A program made the translations under genes and the position numbers. A stretch of DNA of 64,000 bases, from contig NZ_LS483470.1 of assembly GCF_900478135.1 (NCBI RefSeq), positions 1,484,501 through 1,548,500 on the forward strand, read 5' to 3'. The notes beneath the pieces were generated by a model, which searched no databases, was not told where the DNA came from, and worked only from the letters and a program-made list of their open reading frames with translations. Source of the DNA: Leminorella richardii (GTDB lineage: Bacteria > Pseudomonadota > Gammaproteobacteria > Enterobacterales > Enterobacteriaceae). Of the stretch, positions 42,469 through 51,252 are shown piece after piece; position 1 is the stretch's first letter, and each line of letters begins with the position of its first letter.

Positions 42469-44447
42469 TGCGTCTGTTTATTGCCGAAAAGCCGAGTCTG
42501 GCTCGGGCTATTGCTGACGTACTGCCTAAGCCTCATCAGCGACAGGATGGATTTATTTCCTGTGGTGGGGGGCAGGTTGTGACCTGGTGTGTTGGGCACC
42601 TGTTAGAGCAGGCGCAGCCAGAGCAGTACGATCCCCGCTTTGCCAAATGGAATTTGGGTGATTTACCGATTATTCCTGAAAAATGGCAGTTAAAGCCCAG
42701 AGACTCAGTGGCAAAACAGCTTAACGTCATTAAGCGACTGCTCGGCGAAGCGGCGGAAGTGGTACACGCAGGAGACCCGGACAGAGAAGGTCAGCTGCTG
42801 GTTGATGAAGTCCTGGAGTTTTTAGAACTGCCGCTGGAAAAGCGCCAGCAGGTTAAGCGCTGCCTGATTAACGATCTCAACCCGCAGGCGGTGACGCGGG
42901 CGATTGATAAGCTGAGAGAGAACCGCGAGTTTATTCCGCTGTGCGTTTCTGCACTGGCGCGCTCGCGTGCTGACTGGCTGTACGGTATTAACATGACCCG
43001 CGCCTATACCATACTGGGCCGCAACGCTGGCTATGACGGCGTTTTGTCTGTCGGGCGGGTACAAACACCGGTTCTGGGGCTGGTGGTGCGTAGGGATGAA
43101 GAGATAGAAAACTTTGTGCCAAAGGATTTCTTTGAGGTCAAAGCGCATATTGTGACGCCGTCACAGGAGCGTTTTACCGCAGTTTGGCAGCCCAGCGAGT
43201 CGTGTGAGTCCTTTCTGGATGACGAAGGGCGGCTACTGAACAGAGCGCTAGCAGAGCACGTCGTTAAGCGCATTGTCGGTCAGCCGGCGCTGGTTAAAGA
43301 ATATAACGACAAGCGGGAGTCTGATGCGGCGCCGCTGCCTTTCTCCCTTTCTGCACTACAGATTGAAGCGGCCAAGCGCCACGGCTTTAGCGCCCAGCAG
43401 GTGCTGGATCTTTGCCAGCGGCTGTATGAAACCCACAAGCTCATTACCTATCCCCGTTCCGATTCACGCTATTTGCCCCAAGAGCATTTTGCCGATCGCC
43501 ATGCGGTGCTGTCGGCGATTGGCGCTCACTGCCCAGACATGCTGCCCGTGGCGGGAATGGATACAGAAAGGCGCAACCGCTGCTGGGATGATAAAAAGGT
43601 CGATGCCCACCATGCGATCATTCCTACTGCACGTGGAGGCAGCGTTTCTCTCTCGTTTGATGAGAAGAAAATCTATGACTTGGTTGCCCGTCAGTATCTG
43701 ATGCAGTTCTGTCCGGATGCAGTGTACCGCAAGTGCGTGATTGAACTGGAAATCGCCGGTGGAAAGTTTATTGCCAAGGCTCGCTTTTTGGCGGAAGCCG
43801 GATGGCGAGTGCTGCTTGGCAGCAAAGAGCTGGACGAAGAGAATGAGGGCATGCCGCTGCCGGTGGTTGCGAAAGGCGATGAGCTTTTGTGCGAAAACGG
43901 TGAAGTGGTGGAGAAGCAGACCCAGCCGCCCAGACCGTTTACCGATGCCTCTCTACTGTCAGCGATGACCGGTATCGCGCGTTTTGTTCAGGATAAAGAC
44001 CTAAAGAAAATTCTGCGAGCAACGGACGGGTTGGGAACGGAAGCGACCCGCGCCGGGATTATTGAGCTGCTGTTTAAGCGTCGCTTTTTGCAAAAGAAAG
44101 GGCGTTCAATTACCTCCACGCCTGCGGGCAGGGCGCTGATCCACTGTTTACCGGGAACGGCAACACACCCGGACATGACAGCGCACTGGGAGTCAATGCT
44201 GACCCAAATCAGTGAAAAACAGTGTCGCTATCAGGACTTTATTCAGCCAATGGTGACAGAGCTTCAAACGCTGATTTATCAGGCTAAGCGCAACAGGCTT
44301 CCGCCTGTTTTTAAAGGCGTCGCTCAGCCGAAGCCTCAGTCAAAGCCCGAGAAAGGGGCGGGGAAAGGGCAGGAAAAAGCAGCGGAAGACAAACCCAAGC
44401 GTAAGCGCGCCAAGAAAAGTGCTGATGGGGAAGGTCAAGGAACCTAG
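42468..44447 (+). CDS. topB: TopB, DNA topoisomerase III
   Basis: This type IA topoisomerase decatenates and unlinks replication and recombination intermediates. The product is 659 aa (E. coli 653). The TOPRIM acidic triad lies in the N-terminal domain (MRLFIAEKPSLARAIADVL, HAGDPDREGQLLVDEVLEF). The active-site Tyr328 is in ITYPRSDSRYLPQ, the same number as E. coli. The basic C-terminal tail (about residues 620-659, rich in K and R) should bind DNA. The ATG overlaps the mnmH stop. In E. coli topB directly follows selD, so mnmH has been inserted into that pair here, or lost there. Confidence 0.97.
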   Translation: MRLFIAEKPSLARAIADVLPKPHQRQDGFISCGGGQVVTWCVGHLLEQAQPEQYDPRFAKWNLGDLPIIPEKWQLKPRDSVAKQLNVIKRLLGEAAEVVHAGDPDREGQLLVDEVLEFLELPLEKRQQVKRCLINDLNPQAVTRAIDKLRENREFIPLCVSALARSRADWLYGINMTRAYTILGRNAGYDGVLSVGRVQTPVLGLVVRRDEEIENFVPKDFFEVKAHIVTPSQERFTAVWQPSESCESFLDDEGRLLNRALAEHVVKRIVGQPALVKEYNDKRESDAAPLPFSLSALQIEAAKRHGFSAQQVLDLCQRLYETHKLITYPRSDSRYLPQEHFADRHAVLSAIGAHCPDMLPVAGMDTERRNRCWDDKKVDAHHAIIPTARGGSVSLSFDEKKIYDLVARQYLMQFCPDAVYRKCVIELEIAGGKFIAKARFLAEAGWRVLLGSKELDEENEGMPLPVVAKGDELLCENGEVVEKQTQPPRPFTDASLLSAMTGIARFVQDKDLKKILRATDGLGTEATRAGIIELLFKRRFLQKKGRSITSTPAGRALIHCLPGTATHPDMTAHWESMLTQISEKQCRYQDFIQPMVTELQTLIYQAKRNRLPPVFKGVAQPKPQSKPEKGAGKGQEKAAEDKPKRKRAKKSADGEGQGT

Positions 44448-44453
44448 TGCGCT

Positions 44454-44861
44454 TTATTCAGTCGCTGTAGATTGACGCTGTAGATAGGCGGCAAGAAGCG
44501 GCACATCCGCGGGAGCAAGCTGATATTCGGTAGCTTCTTGAGGGAGTACCCAGACTGCGCGGCTGTGGCAGCGAAGCTGAACTTCTTCACTAAAACCGGT
44601 GACTCGCCACGCCTGTAGGCTCAGGATTCTGTTTGTCTGAGTAACACTGTGAGTAGCAATGTGTTCAGCGATGCAAAGATGGGTAAGCCCCATCTCTTCA
44701 TTGAGCTCTCGGCAGAGCGCCCGTTCGGGCGACTCTCCGGTTTCAATTTTCCCACCGGGAAACTCCCAATAGCCAGCCAGATCGCTGTGTTCATCGCGCT
44801 GAGCGAGCAGGATTTTACCCTGCCGCTCAATAATGGCCGCGACGACGTGGACAGTAGCCAT
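44454..44861 (-). CDS. nudG: NudG, Nudix pyrophosphohydrolase
   Basis: This MutT-type Nudix hydrolase of 135 aa has the Nudix box GGKIETGESPERALCRELNEEMGL at about residues 33-56. It is most like E. coli NudG (CTP pyrophosphohydrolase, also acting on 5-hydroxy-CTP and 8-oxo-dGTP); MutT is the main alternative. The location beside topB and xthA agrees with nudG. I chose the ATG (MATVHVVAAIIER); a TTG three codons upstream overlaps the xthA stop and could allow coupling. It converges with topB with only 6 bases between stops, and no separate terminator is visible. Confidence 0.85.
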   Translation of the reverse strand: MATVHVVAAIIERQGKILLAQRDEHSDLAGYWEFPGGKIETGESPERALCRELNEEMGLTHLCIAEHIATHSVTQTNRILSLQAWRVTGFSEEVQLRCHSRAVWVLPQEATEYQLAPADVPLLAAYLQRQSTATE

Positions 44862-44866
44862 TGGAA

Positions 44867-45673
44867 TCAAAGCGCAAACTCAGCCCATACCGGAGCATGG
44901 TCAGACGGTTTTTCCATAGCTCGAAGGTCATAGTCGATGCCGGTACCGGTACAGTGTTCCGCCAGCGCGCTGCTTGCCAGCAGTAGGTCTATACGCAGCC
45001 CGCGGTTTTCGTCAAATCCTTTAGAACGATAGTCAAACCACGAGTAGCGGTCGGCAGTATCCGGATGCTGCTGACGGAATGTGTCTACCAGCCCCCAGTT
45101 GAGCAGTTTTTGCAGCCATTCCCGCTCTTCCGGCAGGAAAGAGCACTTGCCGGTGCGCAGCCAGCGCTTGCGGCTGTCTTCACCAATGCCGATATCCAGA
45201 TCGGTAGGGCTGATGTTCATATCGCCCATGATAAGAACGGGACGAGACGGATCCAATTGCTGTTCAAGATAGCTATTCAGGCTGGCGTAGAATGCCCGCT
45301 TGGCTGGGAATTTTACTTCGTGATCGCGGCTTTCTCCCTGTGGAAAATAGCCATTCATGACGGTGAGAGTTCCCTGTGGAGTGGCTAAATCCGCCATAAT
45401 CATCCGGCGCTGGGCGTCAGGGGCATCGTCGGGAAAGCCTTTTCTGACGGATAGCGGCTTCTCTTTTGTAAGCAGTGCGACACCGTAGTGGCCTTTCTGG
45501 CCGTGATAGAAAACGTGATAGCCAAACTGGCTGACCTCGTCGAGGGGAAACATATCGTCGTGGACCTTGGTTTCCTGTAGGCCAATAACGTCAGGCTGGT
45601 GTTGTTCAATCAGAGCGGCAAGCTGATGGGGGCGAGCCCTCAGGCCGTTAATATTAAAAGAGACAAATTTCAT
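44867..45673 (-). CDS. xthA: XthA, exonuclease III
   Basis: XthA is the major AP endonuclease and 3'-5' exonuclease of base-excision repair. The product is 268 aa, the same as E. coli, starting MKFVSFNINGLRARPHQLAAL, with GGAAAGG upstream. Catalytic motifs are present: LQETKVHDDMFP (metal-binding Glu), GYFPQG (Tyr), MGDMNISPTDLDIG (Asp/Asn) and the terminal SDHAPVWAEF (His). The longer in-frame N-terminus is not conserved. nudG starts 5 bases after its stop, so the two are probably cotranscribed, both serving nucleotide damage control. Confidence 0.96.
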   Translation of the reverse strand: MKFVSFNINGLRARPHQLAALIEQHQPDVIGLQETKVHDDMFPLDEVSQFGYHVFYHGQKGHYGVALLTKEKPLSVRKGFPDDAPDAQRRMIMADLATPQGTLTVMNGYFPQGESRDHEVKFPAKRAFYASLNSYLEQQLDPSRPVLIMGDMNISPTDLDIGIGEDSRKRWLRTGKCSFLPEEREWLQKLLNWGLVDTFRQQHPDTADRYSWFDYRSKGFDENRGLRIDLLLASSALAEHCTGTGIDYDLRAMEKPSDHAPVWAEFAL

Positions 45674-45760
45674 GGTTAAGACCTTTCCGTGATGGCCGCC
45701 TGTCGGGCGACCGTTCTCTAATCTTGGGGCGATGCGCAAAAGGCGCAGTCGTAGATGTTT

Positions 45761-46336
45761 TTACTGTTTGGCCCAACGATCCAGATTGTGCGGTGTATAC
45801 GCGTCGAGGTCTCCGAGAAGCTGCTGGGCGTTATCGCTGATAATCAGCGTATTGAGGTAGCTTTGACGAACGAAGCCCTCGTCGGCTACATGCTGTAAGA
45901 AGGTATTCATCGGGGAGTAGAACCCTTGAATATTGAGCAGCCCAACGGGATTGGTATGGTAGCCAATTTGGCTCCAGGTCCAGACTTCAAACAGCTCTTC
46001 CAGCGTGCCGATACCGCCTGGTAGGGCGATAAAGCCGTCTGCCAGCTCACTCATTCTTGCCTTACGGGCGTGCATGTCAGGAACGACTTCAAGCGTTGTC
46101 AGCCCGCGGTGTGCAGTTTCTGCTTCAACCAGGCGTTTAGGAATAATACCGGTAACTTCACCGCCAGCTTCCAAAACGGAGTTGGCTAAAATGCCCATCA
46201 GGCCTTTATTTCCTCCACCGTAAATCAGGCGACGCCCCTGTTGTGCGATAGCCTGACCCAACCGCTCAGCGGCCTGGGCGTAGGAAGGATTGTTGCCAGT
46301 GCTGGCACCGCAGTAAACACAGATATTCTTACGCAT
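45761..46336 (-). CDS. LOG-family (TIGR00730) Rossmann-fold phosphoribohydrolase
   Basis: The 191-residue protein has the hallmark PGGIGTLEELFEVWTW motif near residues 105-120, plus CVYCGASTG and YGGGNKGLMG. This is the short LOG type (lysine decarboxylase-like fold), whose members release the base from nucleoside 5'-monophosphates, including cytokinin precursors. The bacterial role is usually unclear. It is not the long PpnN (YgdH) type. It lies at the junction between blocks matching two distant parts of the E. coli map, where E. coli has no equivalent. No clear Shine-Dalgarno precedes the ATG. Confidence 0.85.
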   Translation of the reverse strand: MRKNICVYCGASTGNNPSYAQAAERLGQAIAQQGRRLIYGGGNKGLMGILANSVLEAGGEVTGIIPKRLVEAETAHRGLTTLEVVPDMHARKARMSELADGFIALPGGIGTLEELFEVWTWSQIGYHTNPVGLLNIQGFYSPMNTFLQHVADEGFVRQSYLNTLIISDNAQQLLGDLDAYTPHNLDRWAKQ

Positions 46337-46492
46337 GAGGAGATCCCAATCGATGAAGACGAATGGGGTTGTATAGCGTATTTACTGCGAACCTTCAAGG
46401 TTGAGCGCAAAATTGTTGAGGAAATAACAACGCTTTTCCCTGCTTTCTTTGACAGAAGAACGAGTAGGTAATCGGTGCAGGGATAGAGAGTT

Positions 46493-46513
46493 GGTGGCCC
46501 TAGACGGGCCACC
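46493..46513. other. Hairpin downstream of purU
   Basis: GGTGGCCC and GGGCCACC form an 8-bp stem around a 5-base loop 11 bases past the purU stop. There is no U-tract on the minus strand, so termination by it alone is doubtful. Confidence 0.5.
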
Positions 46514-46524
46514 AGAGTTTAGAA

Positions 46525-47358
46525 CTATAAGATAACCGTTCTGTTACCGTATACGAAAACGCGCTGGGCCAGTACCTGATGAAGCCCGTGGCTTAATACG
46601 TTCTTTTCTACGTCTTTACCTGCACGCGACATGTCTTCAGCACTGTAGGTGTGATCGACGTGGATGACGTCCTGCATAATGATTGGACCTTCATCAAGGC
46701 TATCATTAACAAAGTGAGCCGTTGCACCAATGATTTTTACGCCGCGCTCATAGGCTTGATGATAGGGGCGAGCGCCGATAAACGCAGGCAGGAATGAGTG
46801 ATGAATGTTGATAATACGGTTAGGGTAGTGGCGCACGAAGTCTGGCGTCAGGATGCGCATGTATTTGGCTAAAACAACATAGCTGGGGGCAATACGGTCA
46901 ATGGCTTCAACCACCTGCTTATCGTGTTCTTCCCGCGTTAATCCTTCGTGGCTTATCAAATGAAACGGGATATCAAAACGCTCCACCAGTGAGCGCAGAG
47001 TATCGTGGTTGCCGATAACAGCGGCGATTTCTACATCAAGTCCGCCGTAGGCGCTTTTCATCAACAGGTCGCCCAGACAGTGGGCTTCTTTCGTCACCAA
47101 CACGACAATCCGCTGTTTTCCCGCTTCGTTTAGTTCTCGTACGGAACCTTCCGGCAGTGCACCGTCCAGATCGGCCAGCAGCGTTTCATCATTAAAGATG
47201 CCTTCAAGCTCGGTACGCATAAAAAATCGCCCGGTGCGGTGATCGACGAATTCGCTGTTTTGAACGATGTTGAGCTGATGCTTGTAGCAAATGTTGGTGA
47301 TTTTGGCGATAAGGCCTTTTGCATCTGGACAGATGGTCCGCAGTATTTTTCTTTGCAT
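46525..47358 (-). CDS. purU: PurU, formyltetrahydrofolate deformylase
   Basis: PurU hydrolyses 10-formyltetrahydrofolate to formate and tetrahydrofolate, supplying formate to PurT and balancing one-carbon pools. With the start MQRKILRTICPDAKGLIAKI it is 277 aa (E. coli 280). An N-terminal ACT regulatory domain (about residues 5-80) precedes the formyltransferase domain, with catalytic NIHHSFLPAF (Asn, His) and THFVNDSLDEGP-type Asp motif (read here as ATAHFVNDSLDEGP). A much longer in-frame extension runs upstream across ychJ, but is not homologous. The order rssB-ychJ-purU matches E. coli. Confidence 0.94.
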   Translation of the reverse strand: MQRKILRTICPDAKGLIAKITNICYKHQLNIVQNSEFVDHRTGRFFMRTELEGIFNDETLLADLDGALPEGSVRELNEAGKQRIVVLVTKEAHCLGDLLMKSAYGGLDVEIAAVIGNHDTLRSLVERFDIPFHLISHEGLTREEHDKQVVEAIDRIAPSYVVLAKYMRILTPDFVRHYPNRIINIHHSFLPAFIGARPYHQAYERGVKIIGATAHFVNDSLDEGPIIMQDVIHVDHTYSAEDMSRAGKDVEKNVLSHGLHQVLAQRVFVYGNRTVIL

Positions 47359-47440
47359 GGCGTTGATTAACCCTTTGGTGTTGTGTTTGTTATTTCTATT
47401 TGTCTTATTGTATTTATTTGTCACAGTGAGAAGTGGAACG

Positions 47441-47905
47441 TCAGTCGTCTCCACAGCATTTTTTATATTTTCTCCCTGAGCCGCACGGACAGGGATCGTT
47501 CCGCCCAATGCGTGGCTTAACGCCGTGAGTATAGTACCAAACCTCTTCTTGCTTGATAAACGTTGAACGCTCATAGATGGCGTGAGTTTGCTGAGTTTGT
47601 GTATCCAGATAGCGGGCAAGAAACTCAACGTATCCGCGATCGGGTGTTTCCATTCCTGAATCGATCACTGTAAGCCCTAACCACTGTGTATTGCTAGCAC
47701 TGCCCTCAATGGAGGAAGCAAGTTCTGGATAGCGAAATTCTGGGTGCCACGTTGCAACCAAGTAGTTAGCATTATTGTAAACGTAGGCGCTGTAGCGAGA
47801 TTTCATCAGTGCCAGCGGCGTCTGAGCAACAGCGTCTCCCTGAAGATAGGGCTGACAACACGCATTAAATGCGATTTTACTGCCGCAGGGGCATGGTTCG
47901 ACCAA
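47441..47905 (-). CDS. ychJ: YchJ, SEC-C motif protein (UPF0225)
   Basis: The 154-residue protein has SEC-C zinc motifs at both ends: PCPCGSKIAFNACCQPYLQG near residues 4-23 and NDPCPCGSGRKYKKCCG at the C-terminus. The central NTF2-like fold contains MKSRYSAYVYNNANYLVATWH. This is the family of E. coli YchJ (152 aa), whose function is unknown. It is divergent from rssB. The E. coli neighbour rssA is absent here. Confidence 0.92.
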   Translation of the reverse strand: MVEPCPCGSKIAFNACCQPYLQGDAVAQTPLALMKSRYSAYVYNNANYLVATWHPEFRYPELASSIEGSASNTQWLGLTVIDSGMETPDRGYVEFLARYLDTQTQQTHAIYERSTFIKQEEVWYYTHGVKPRIGRNDPCPCGSGRKYKKCCGDD

Positions 47906-48133
47906 TTGAGGCCTCCGGATGTGCTATAAGTGTACTTAGTCGATCTTTTGTCCATATACAATCCCTATAGTATGTTCAGCTAAAGGACATCGAACAGGTA
48001 TTCTCCGATCGACAGAGCGCGCGCGTGGAGTGCGTGTGGCAATATTTGTTAACAAGAATAAGTGAAGTAATAATCAGGCACAAGCGCCAAACTTGAACCA
48101 AAATATAAGTATTGAACAGCATGGAAGTGAATA

Positions 48134-49162
48134 ATGACACCCCCTTTAGCCGACAAGCATATTCTTATCGTTGAAGACGATCCTGTATTCCGCGCGATGC
48201 TGGGTGGATACTTGGCCTCGCTGGGCGCCAAAACGGGAGAGGCGGAAGACGGTGAGCAGGCTTTGGTTTACGTCAAAAAGCATCACCCCGAGTTGATGAT
48301 TTGCGATCTTATGATGCCGAATATGGACGGTATCGCCTTGCTCGATCGTTTACGTCATGAAGGAAGCCAGATCCCGGTTATCGTTATATCAGCGACAGAA
48401 AAAATTACTGACATCGACAAAATGCTGCGCCTTGGGGTGCATGACGTTCTATTAAAGCCGATCGGTGATTTAAACCGTCTGCGCGACGCGCTGCTGTCCT
48501 ATTTTTACCCTTATCTTTTTTCTTCGCCAGCCAGCGATGAAATGACGATGATGGAAGATTGGGCGGAGCTGAGCGGCAAGCCTCAGGAGGCTGTGCAGCT
48601 TCTACGGCAGCTACAGCCTCCCGCAACACAAACAATAGCCGGGCGCCGAGTCAACTATCGGCAGCTTACTCTGGTGGAACGGCCGGGCATTGTGTTTGAT
48701 ATTGCGCCGCTGTCTGAGCACGACTTTGCGTTTTACTGCCTAGATATTTCACTGGCAGGAGAAAAGGGCGTGCTTGCAGCACTGATGCTTAGGGCTCTTT
48801 TTAATAGCTTACTTCAAGAGCATTTGGCTGAGAGAAATGAAGGGTTGCCCCAGATGCCCAGCGTGTTAAACCGCATCAATACGCTACTGCGTCAGTCTTA
48901 TCTTGAAGGACAGTTTCCTTTTTTAGCGGGCTATTACCATACGATAAAGGAACGACTGCTGCTCGTCTCTGCAGGGCTTCACGCTAGTGTCATCACCGAT
49001 GAAGAAACGCGACAAATGAGCGAAAGTATTCCAATGGGAACGCTTCATTTGCTTTATCCGGCCCAGTGTCATTTATCAGCCGATCGTTGGACGTGTCGCG
49101 TTTGGGGGGCTGGTGGGCGGCTACAGCTCACCTGTAGCGATGCTGAAGTATCAGTAGGATGA
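48134..49162 (+). CDS. rssB: RssB, adaptor for RpoS proteolysis
   Basis: RssB delivers the stress sigma factor RpoS to ClpXP. The 342-residue product (E. coli 337) has an N-terminal receiver domain with phosphoacceptor Asp58 in LMICDLMMPNMDG, the conserved VEDDP acidic pocket and Lys in LLKPIG. A C-terminal degenerate PP2C-like phosphatase domain covers about residues 150-342. GGAAGTG precedes the ATG. In E. coli rssA lies upstream in the same operon; here rssB stands alone, next to ychJ. Confidence 0.94.
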   Translation: MTPPLADKHILIVEDDPVFRAMLGGYLASLGAKTGEAEDGEQALVYVKKHHPELMICDLMMPNMDGIALLDRLRHEGSQIPVIVISATEKITDIDKMLRLGVHDVLLKPIGDLNRLRDALLSYFYPYLFSSPASDEMTMMEDWAELSGKPQEAVQLLRQLQPPATQTIAGRRVNYRQLTLVERPGIVFDIAPLSEHDFAFYCLDISLAGEKGVLAALMLRALFNSLLQEHLAERNEGLPQMPSVLNRINTLLRQSYLEGQFPFLAGYYHTIKERLLLVSAGLHASVITDEETRQMSESIPMGTLHLLYPAQCHLSADRWTCRVWGAGGRLQLTCSDAEVSVG

Positions 49163-49193
49163 TAATAAGAACCCTCAAAAAACAAGAGATTGT

Positions 49194-49202
49194 TGCTATA
49201 CT
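49194..49202 (+). promoter_or_regulatory. Extended -10 promoter element upstream of galU
   Basis: TG-C-TATACT forms an extended -10 element about 140 bases before galU; the matching -35 is poor. It would give a long galU leader. Confidence 0.5.
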
Positions 49203-49340
49203 ACGCCAATATTTTGTTCAGGCGCTTTTGTCTATTCCAAATTGGGTCTGGCGGCATTTGAGCAAAGCTTCAGTAAAATGAGCAGGTTATCGTACTCATT
49301 TCGGTGATGAACCGTTTTTATTTTATCTTGGGAGTCAACT

Positions 49341-50255
49341 ATGTCCGTTCAGCCTAAAGTAAGAAAGGCGATTATTCCGGTAGCCGGTTTGGGTACTCGA
49401 ATGCTGCCAGCAACCAAGGCAATTCCAAAAGAGATGCTGCCGCTGGTGGATAAGCCCCTTATTCAATACGTCGTTAATGAATGCATTGAAGCAGGCATCC
49501 AGCAGATCGTTTTGGTTACTCATTCATCAAAAAATTCAATTGAAAACCATTTTGACACCAGTTTTGAGCTTGAAGCCATGCTGGAAAAGCGGGTTAAGCG
49601 GCAGCTGTTGAACGAGATACAGGGCATTTGTCCTAAAGACGTGACCATCATGCAGGTGAGACAGGGGCTGGCTAAGGGGCTGGGGCATGCGATCATGTGC
49701 GCCTATCCTCTGATCGGTGACGAACCTTTTGTTGTTGTGCTGCCGGACGTGATTATCGACAAGTATGATGCCAATCCTGCCGTAGATAACCTAAGTGAAA
49801 TGCTTGTGCGTTTTAGTGAGACTGGGCGCAGCCAGATCATGGTAGAGCCAGTGCCTATGGACGATGTCAGCGACTATGGCATCGTTGACTGCAATGGCTA
49901 TGAGCTAAAAGTTGGCGAAAGTGCACCGATTGTCAAAATGGTTGAGAAGCCGCGGGTTGCCGATGCGCCGTCAAATCTCTCTATTGTTGGGCGCTATGTG
50001 CTTTCTGCTGACATCTGGCCTTTGCTGTCGCGCATTCCTCCTGGAGCTGGCGATGAAATCCAGCTCACTGATGCAATAGCCTTAATGATGGCGTCATCAC
50101 CCGTTGATGCTTACCATATTAAAGGGCGAAGCCACGACTGTGGAAATAAAATGGGCTATATGCAGGCTTTTGTTGAATATGGACTGCGTCATTCAACGCT
50201 GGGCGCTGAATTCAGAGTCTGGCTTCAGGGGTTACAGGCTACGCTTAAAAACTAA
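49341..50255 (+). CDS. galU: GalU, UTP-glucose-1-phosphate uridylyltransferase
   Basis: GalU makes UDP-glucose, the donor for lipopolysaccharide core, trehalose, glycogen-independent glucosylation and the Leloir pathway. The 304-residue product (E. coli 302) has the nucleotidyltransferase signature GLGTRMLPATKAIPKEMLPLVDKP near residues 17-40, and the later VVLPDVIIDK and MVEKPRVADAPSN motifs with the sugar-binding Lys and Glu. GGGAG precedes the ATG. It is followed by a strong terminator. Confidence 0.96.
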   Translation: MSVQPKVRKAIIPVAGLGTRMLPATKAIPKEMLPLVDKPLIQYVVNECIEAGIQQIVLVTHSSKNSIENHFDTSFELEAMLEKRVKRQLLNEIQGICPKDVTIMQVRQGLAKGLGHAIMCAYPLIGDEPFVVVLPDVIIDKYDANPAVDNLSEMLVRFSETGRSQIMVEPVPMDDVSDYGIVDCNGYELKVGESAPIVKMVEKPRVADAPSNLSIVGRYVLSADIWPLLSRIPPGAGDEIQLTDAIALMMASSPVDAYHIKGRSHDCGNKMGYMQAFVEYGLRHSTLGAEFRVWLQGLQATLKN

Positions 50256-50301
50256 GATAAAGTGAATCCTATCCGCTATATATAGCCACCGTTAGTGAGG
50301 G

Positions 50302-50335
50302 AATACCGATCGAAAAACCGCGATCGGTATTTTTT
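50302..50335 (+). terminator. Intrinsic terminator of galU
   Basis: AATACCGATCG and CGATCGGTATT form an 11-bp stem with an 8-base loop, followed by TTTT. Confidence 0.9.
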
Positions 50336-50754
50336 CGTCCTTTTCAATAGCCGTTTTTCAATTTTCCCCATTGTCGTATCTAAAATGGTTGCGACACATC
50401 TAGCCAATTTAATGTTCCTTTAAGTGATAATTAGGCTGTTATAAAAATGTAGCTTATAGAATGTAGCAAATCGACATTACACAAGAGTGACATTAAATAG
50501 GAAGAGGTGTAGGACGGCGGAAGATGCGAAAAGCGCGGTTGTATATTATGACAGGGAGGTTTATTTATGAACCGCTTTAACTAGCTTCGTTGGAATGCCA
50601 AGTCTTTTGAATACTCACGGGGATGTTTTTTTTAATTGATATTGTTACATTTGTAACTATGGGTTGTGCATTTTGAGTGAGGGGCTTCAAGGACGAAGGC
50701 AAAGAAAATCGTCATTGATGACATAATTTAAATATAATGATTTTTATAAATGGA
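50336..50754. other. AT-rich galU-hns gap with a candidate five-codon leader
   Basis: No recognised gene lies here. At 50567-50584 a five-codon frame MNRFN follows a strong GGGAGG site with 7-base spacing. Upstream, ATGTAGC occurs twice with a 14-base period (50447, 50461) and GACATTA twice with a 16-base period (50473, 50489). An eight-T run lies near 50627 but without a clear stem before it. This could be a leader, an operator region or chance. Confidence 0.35.
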
Positions 50755-50784
50755 ATAAAAAAGCCCCCGTGAATACGGAGGCCT
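50755..50784 (-). terminator. Intrinsic terminator of hns
   Basis: On the minus strand GCCTCCGT-ATTC-ACGGGGGC (one T-G pair) is followed by six T residues, 20 bases past the hns stop. Confidence 0.85.
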
Positions 50785-50803
50785 TAAAAGCAGAGAAGGG
50801 AAA

Positions 50804-51211
50804 TTACATCAGGAAATCGTCCAGAGATTTACCTTCTTCCTCAATTGCTCTTTTGATCACTGCTGGAGTGCGGCCCTGGCCGGTCCAGGTTTTTGTCTCG
50901 CCATTGTCATCAACAAACTGATATTTGGCAGGACGAGCAGCACGCTTGGATTTTCCACTGATTTTGGCAGCAGAGAGCGTTTGCAGTAACTCATTTGGAT
51001 CGATACCGTCAGCAATAAGCATTTCACGATACTGCTGCAGCTTACGAGTACGTTCCTGAATTTCAGCCTGGTTTGCTTCGTCTTCTTCACGGCGCTCTTT
51101 TACAACCACTTCCAGTTTCTCTAGCATTTCTTCCAGAGATTCAAGAGTACATTCTCTTGCTTGAGCACGCAAAGTACGGATGTTGTTAAGGATTTTTAAT
51201 GCTTCGCTCAT
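50804..51211 (-). CDS. hns: H-NS, nucleoid-associated silencer
   Basis: H-NS binds and silences AT-rich DNA. The 135-residue product (E. coli 137) has the N-terminal oligomerisation helices (MSEALKILNNIRTLRAQARECTLESLEEMLEKLEVVVKER), a flexible linker near residues 80-95, and the C-terminal DNA-binding domain with the minor-groove hook TWTGQGRTP near residue 111. The linker SAAKISGKSKRAARPAKYQF is basic, as in enterobacterial H-NS. The gene is flanked by AT-rich DNA on both sides, a likely target of autoregulation. Confidence 0.97.
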   Translation of the reverse strand: MSEALKILNNIRTLRAQARECTLESLEEMLEKLEVVVKERREEDEANQAEIQERTRKLQQYREMLIADGIDPNELLQTLSAAKISGKSKRAARPAKYQFVDDNGETKTWTGQGRTPAVIKRAIEEEGKSLDDFLM

Positions 51212-51252
51212 TGTATCGTTCTCAAATTAATTATGGATTGGAATTGCCGTTA

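Noticed and set aside
46525..47628. An 89-residue N-terminal extension of PurU
   Set aside because: The extra sequence runs antisense-free through the 3' part of ychJ in another frame, is not homologous to PurU, and the family start lies at 47358.
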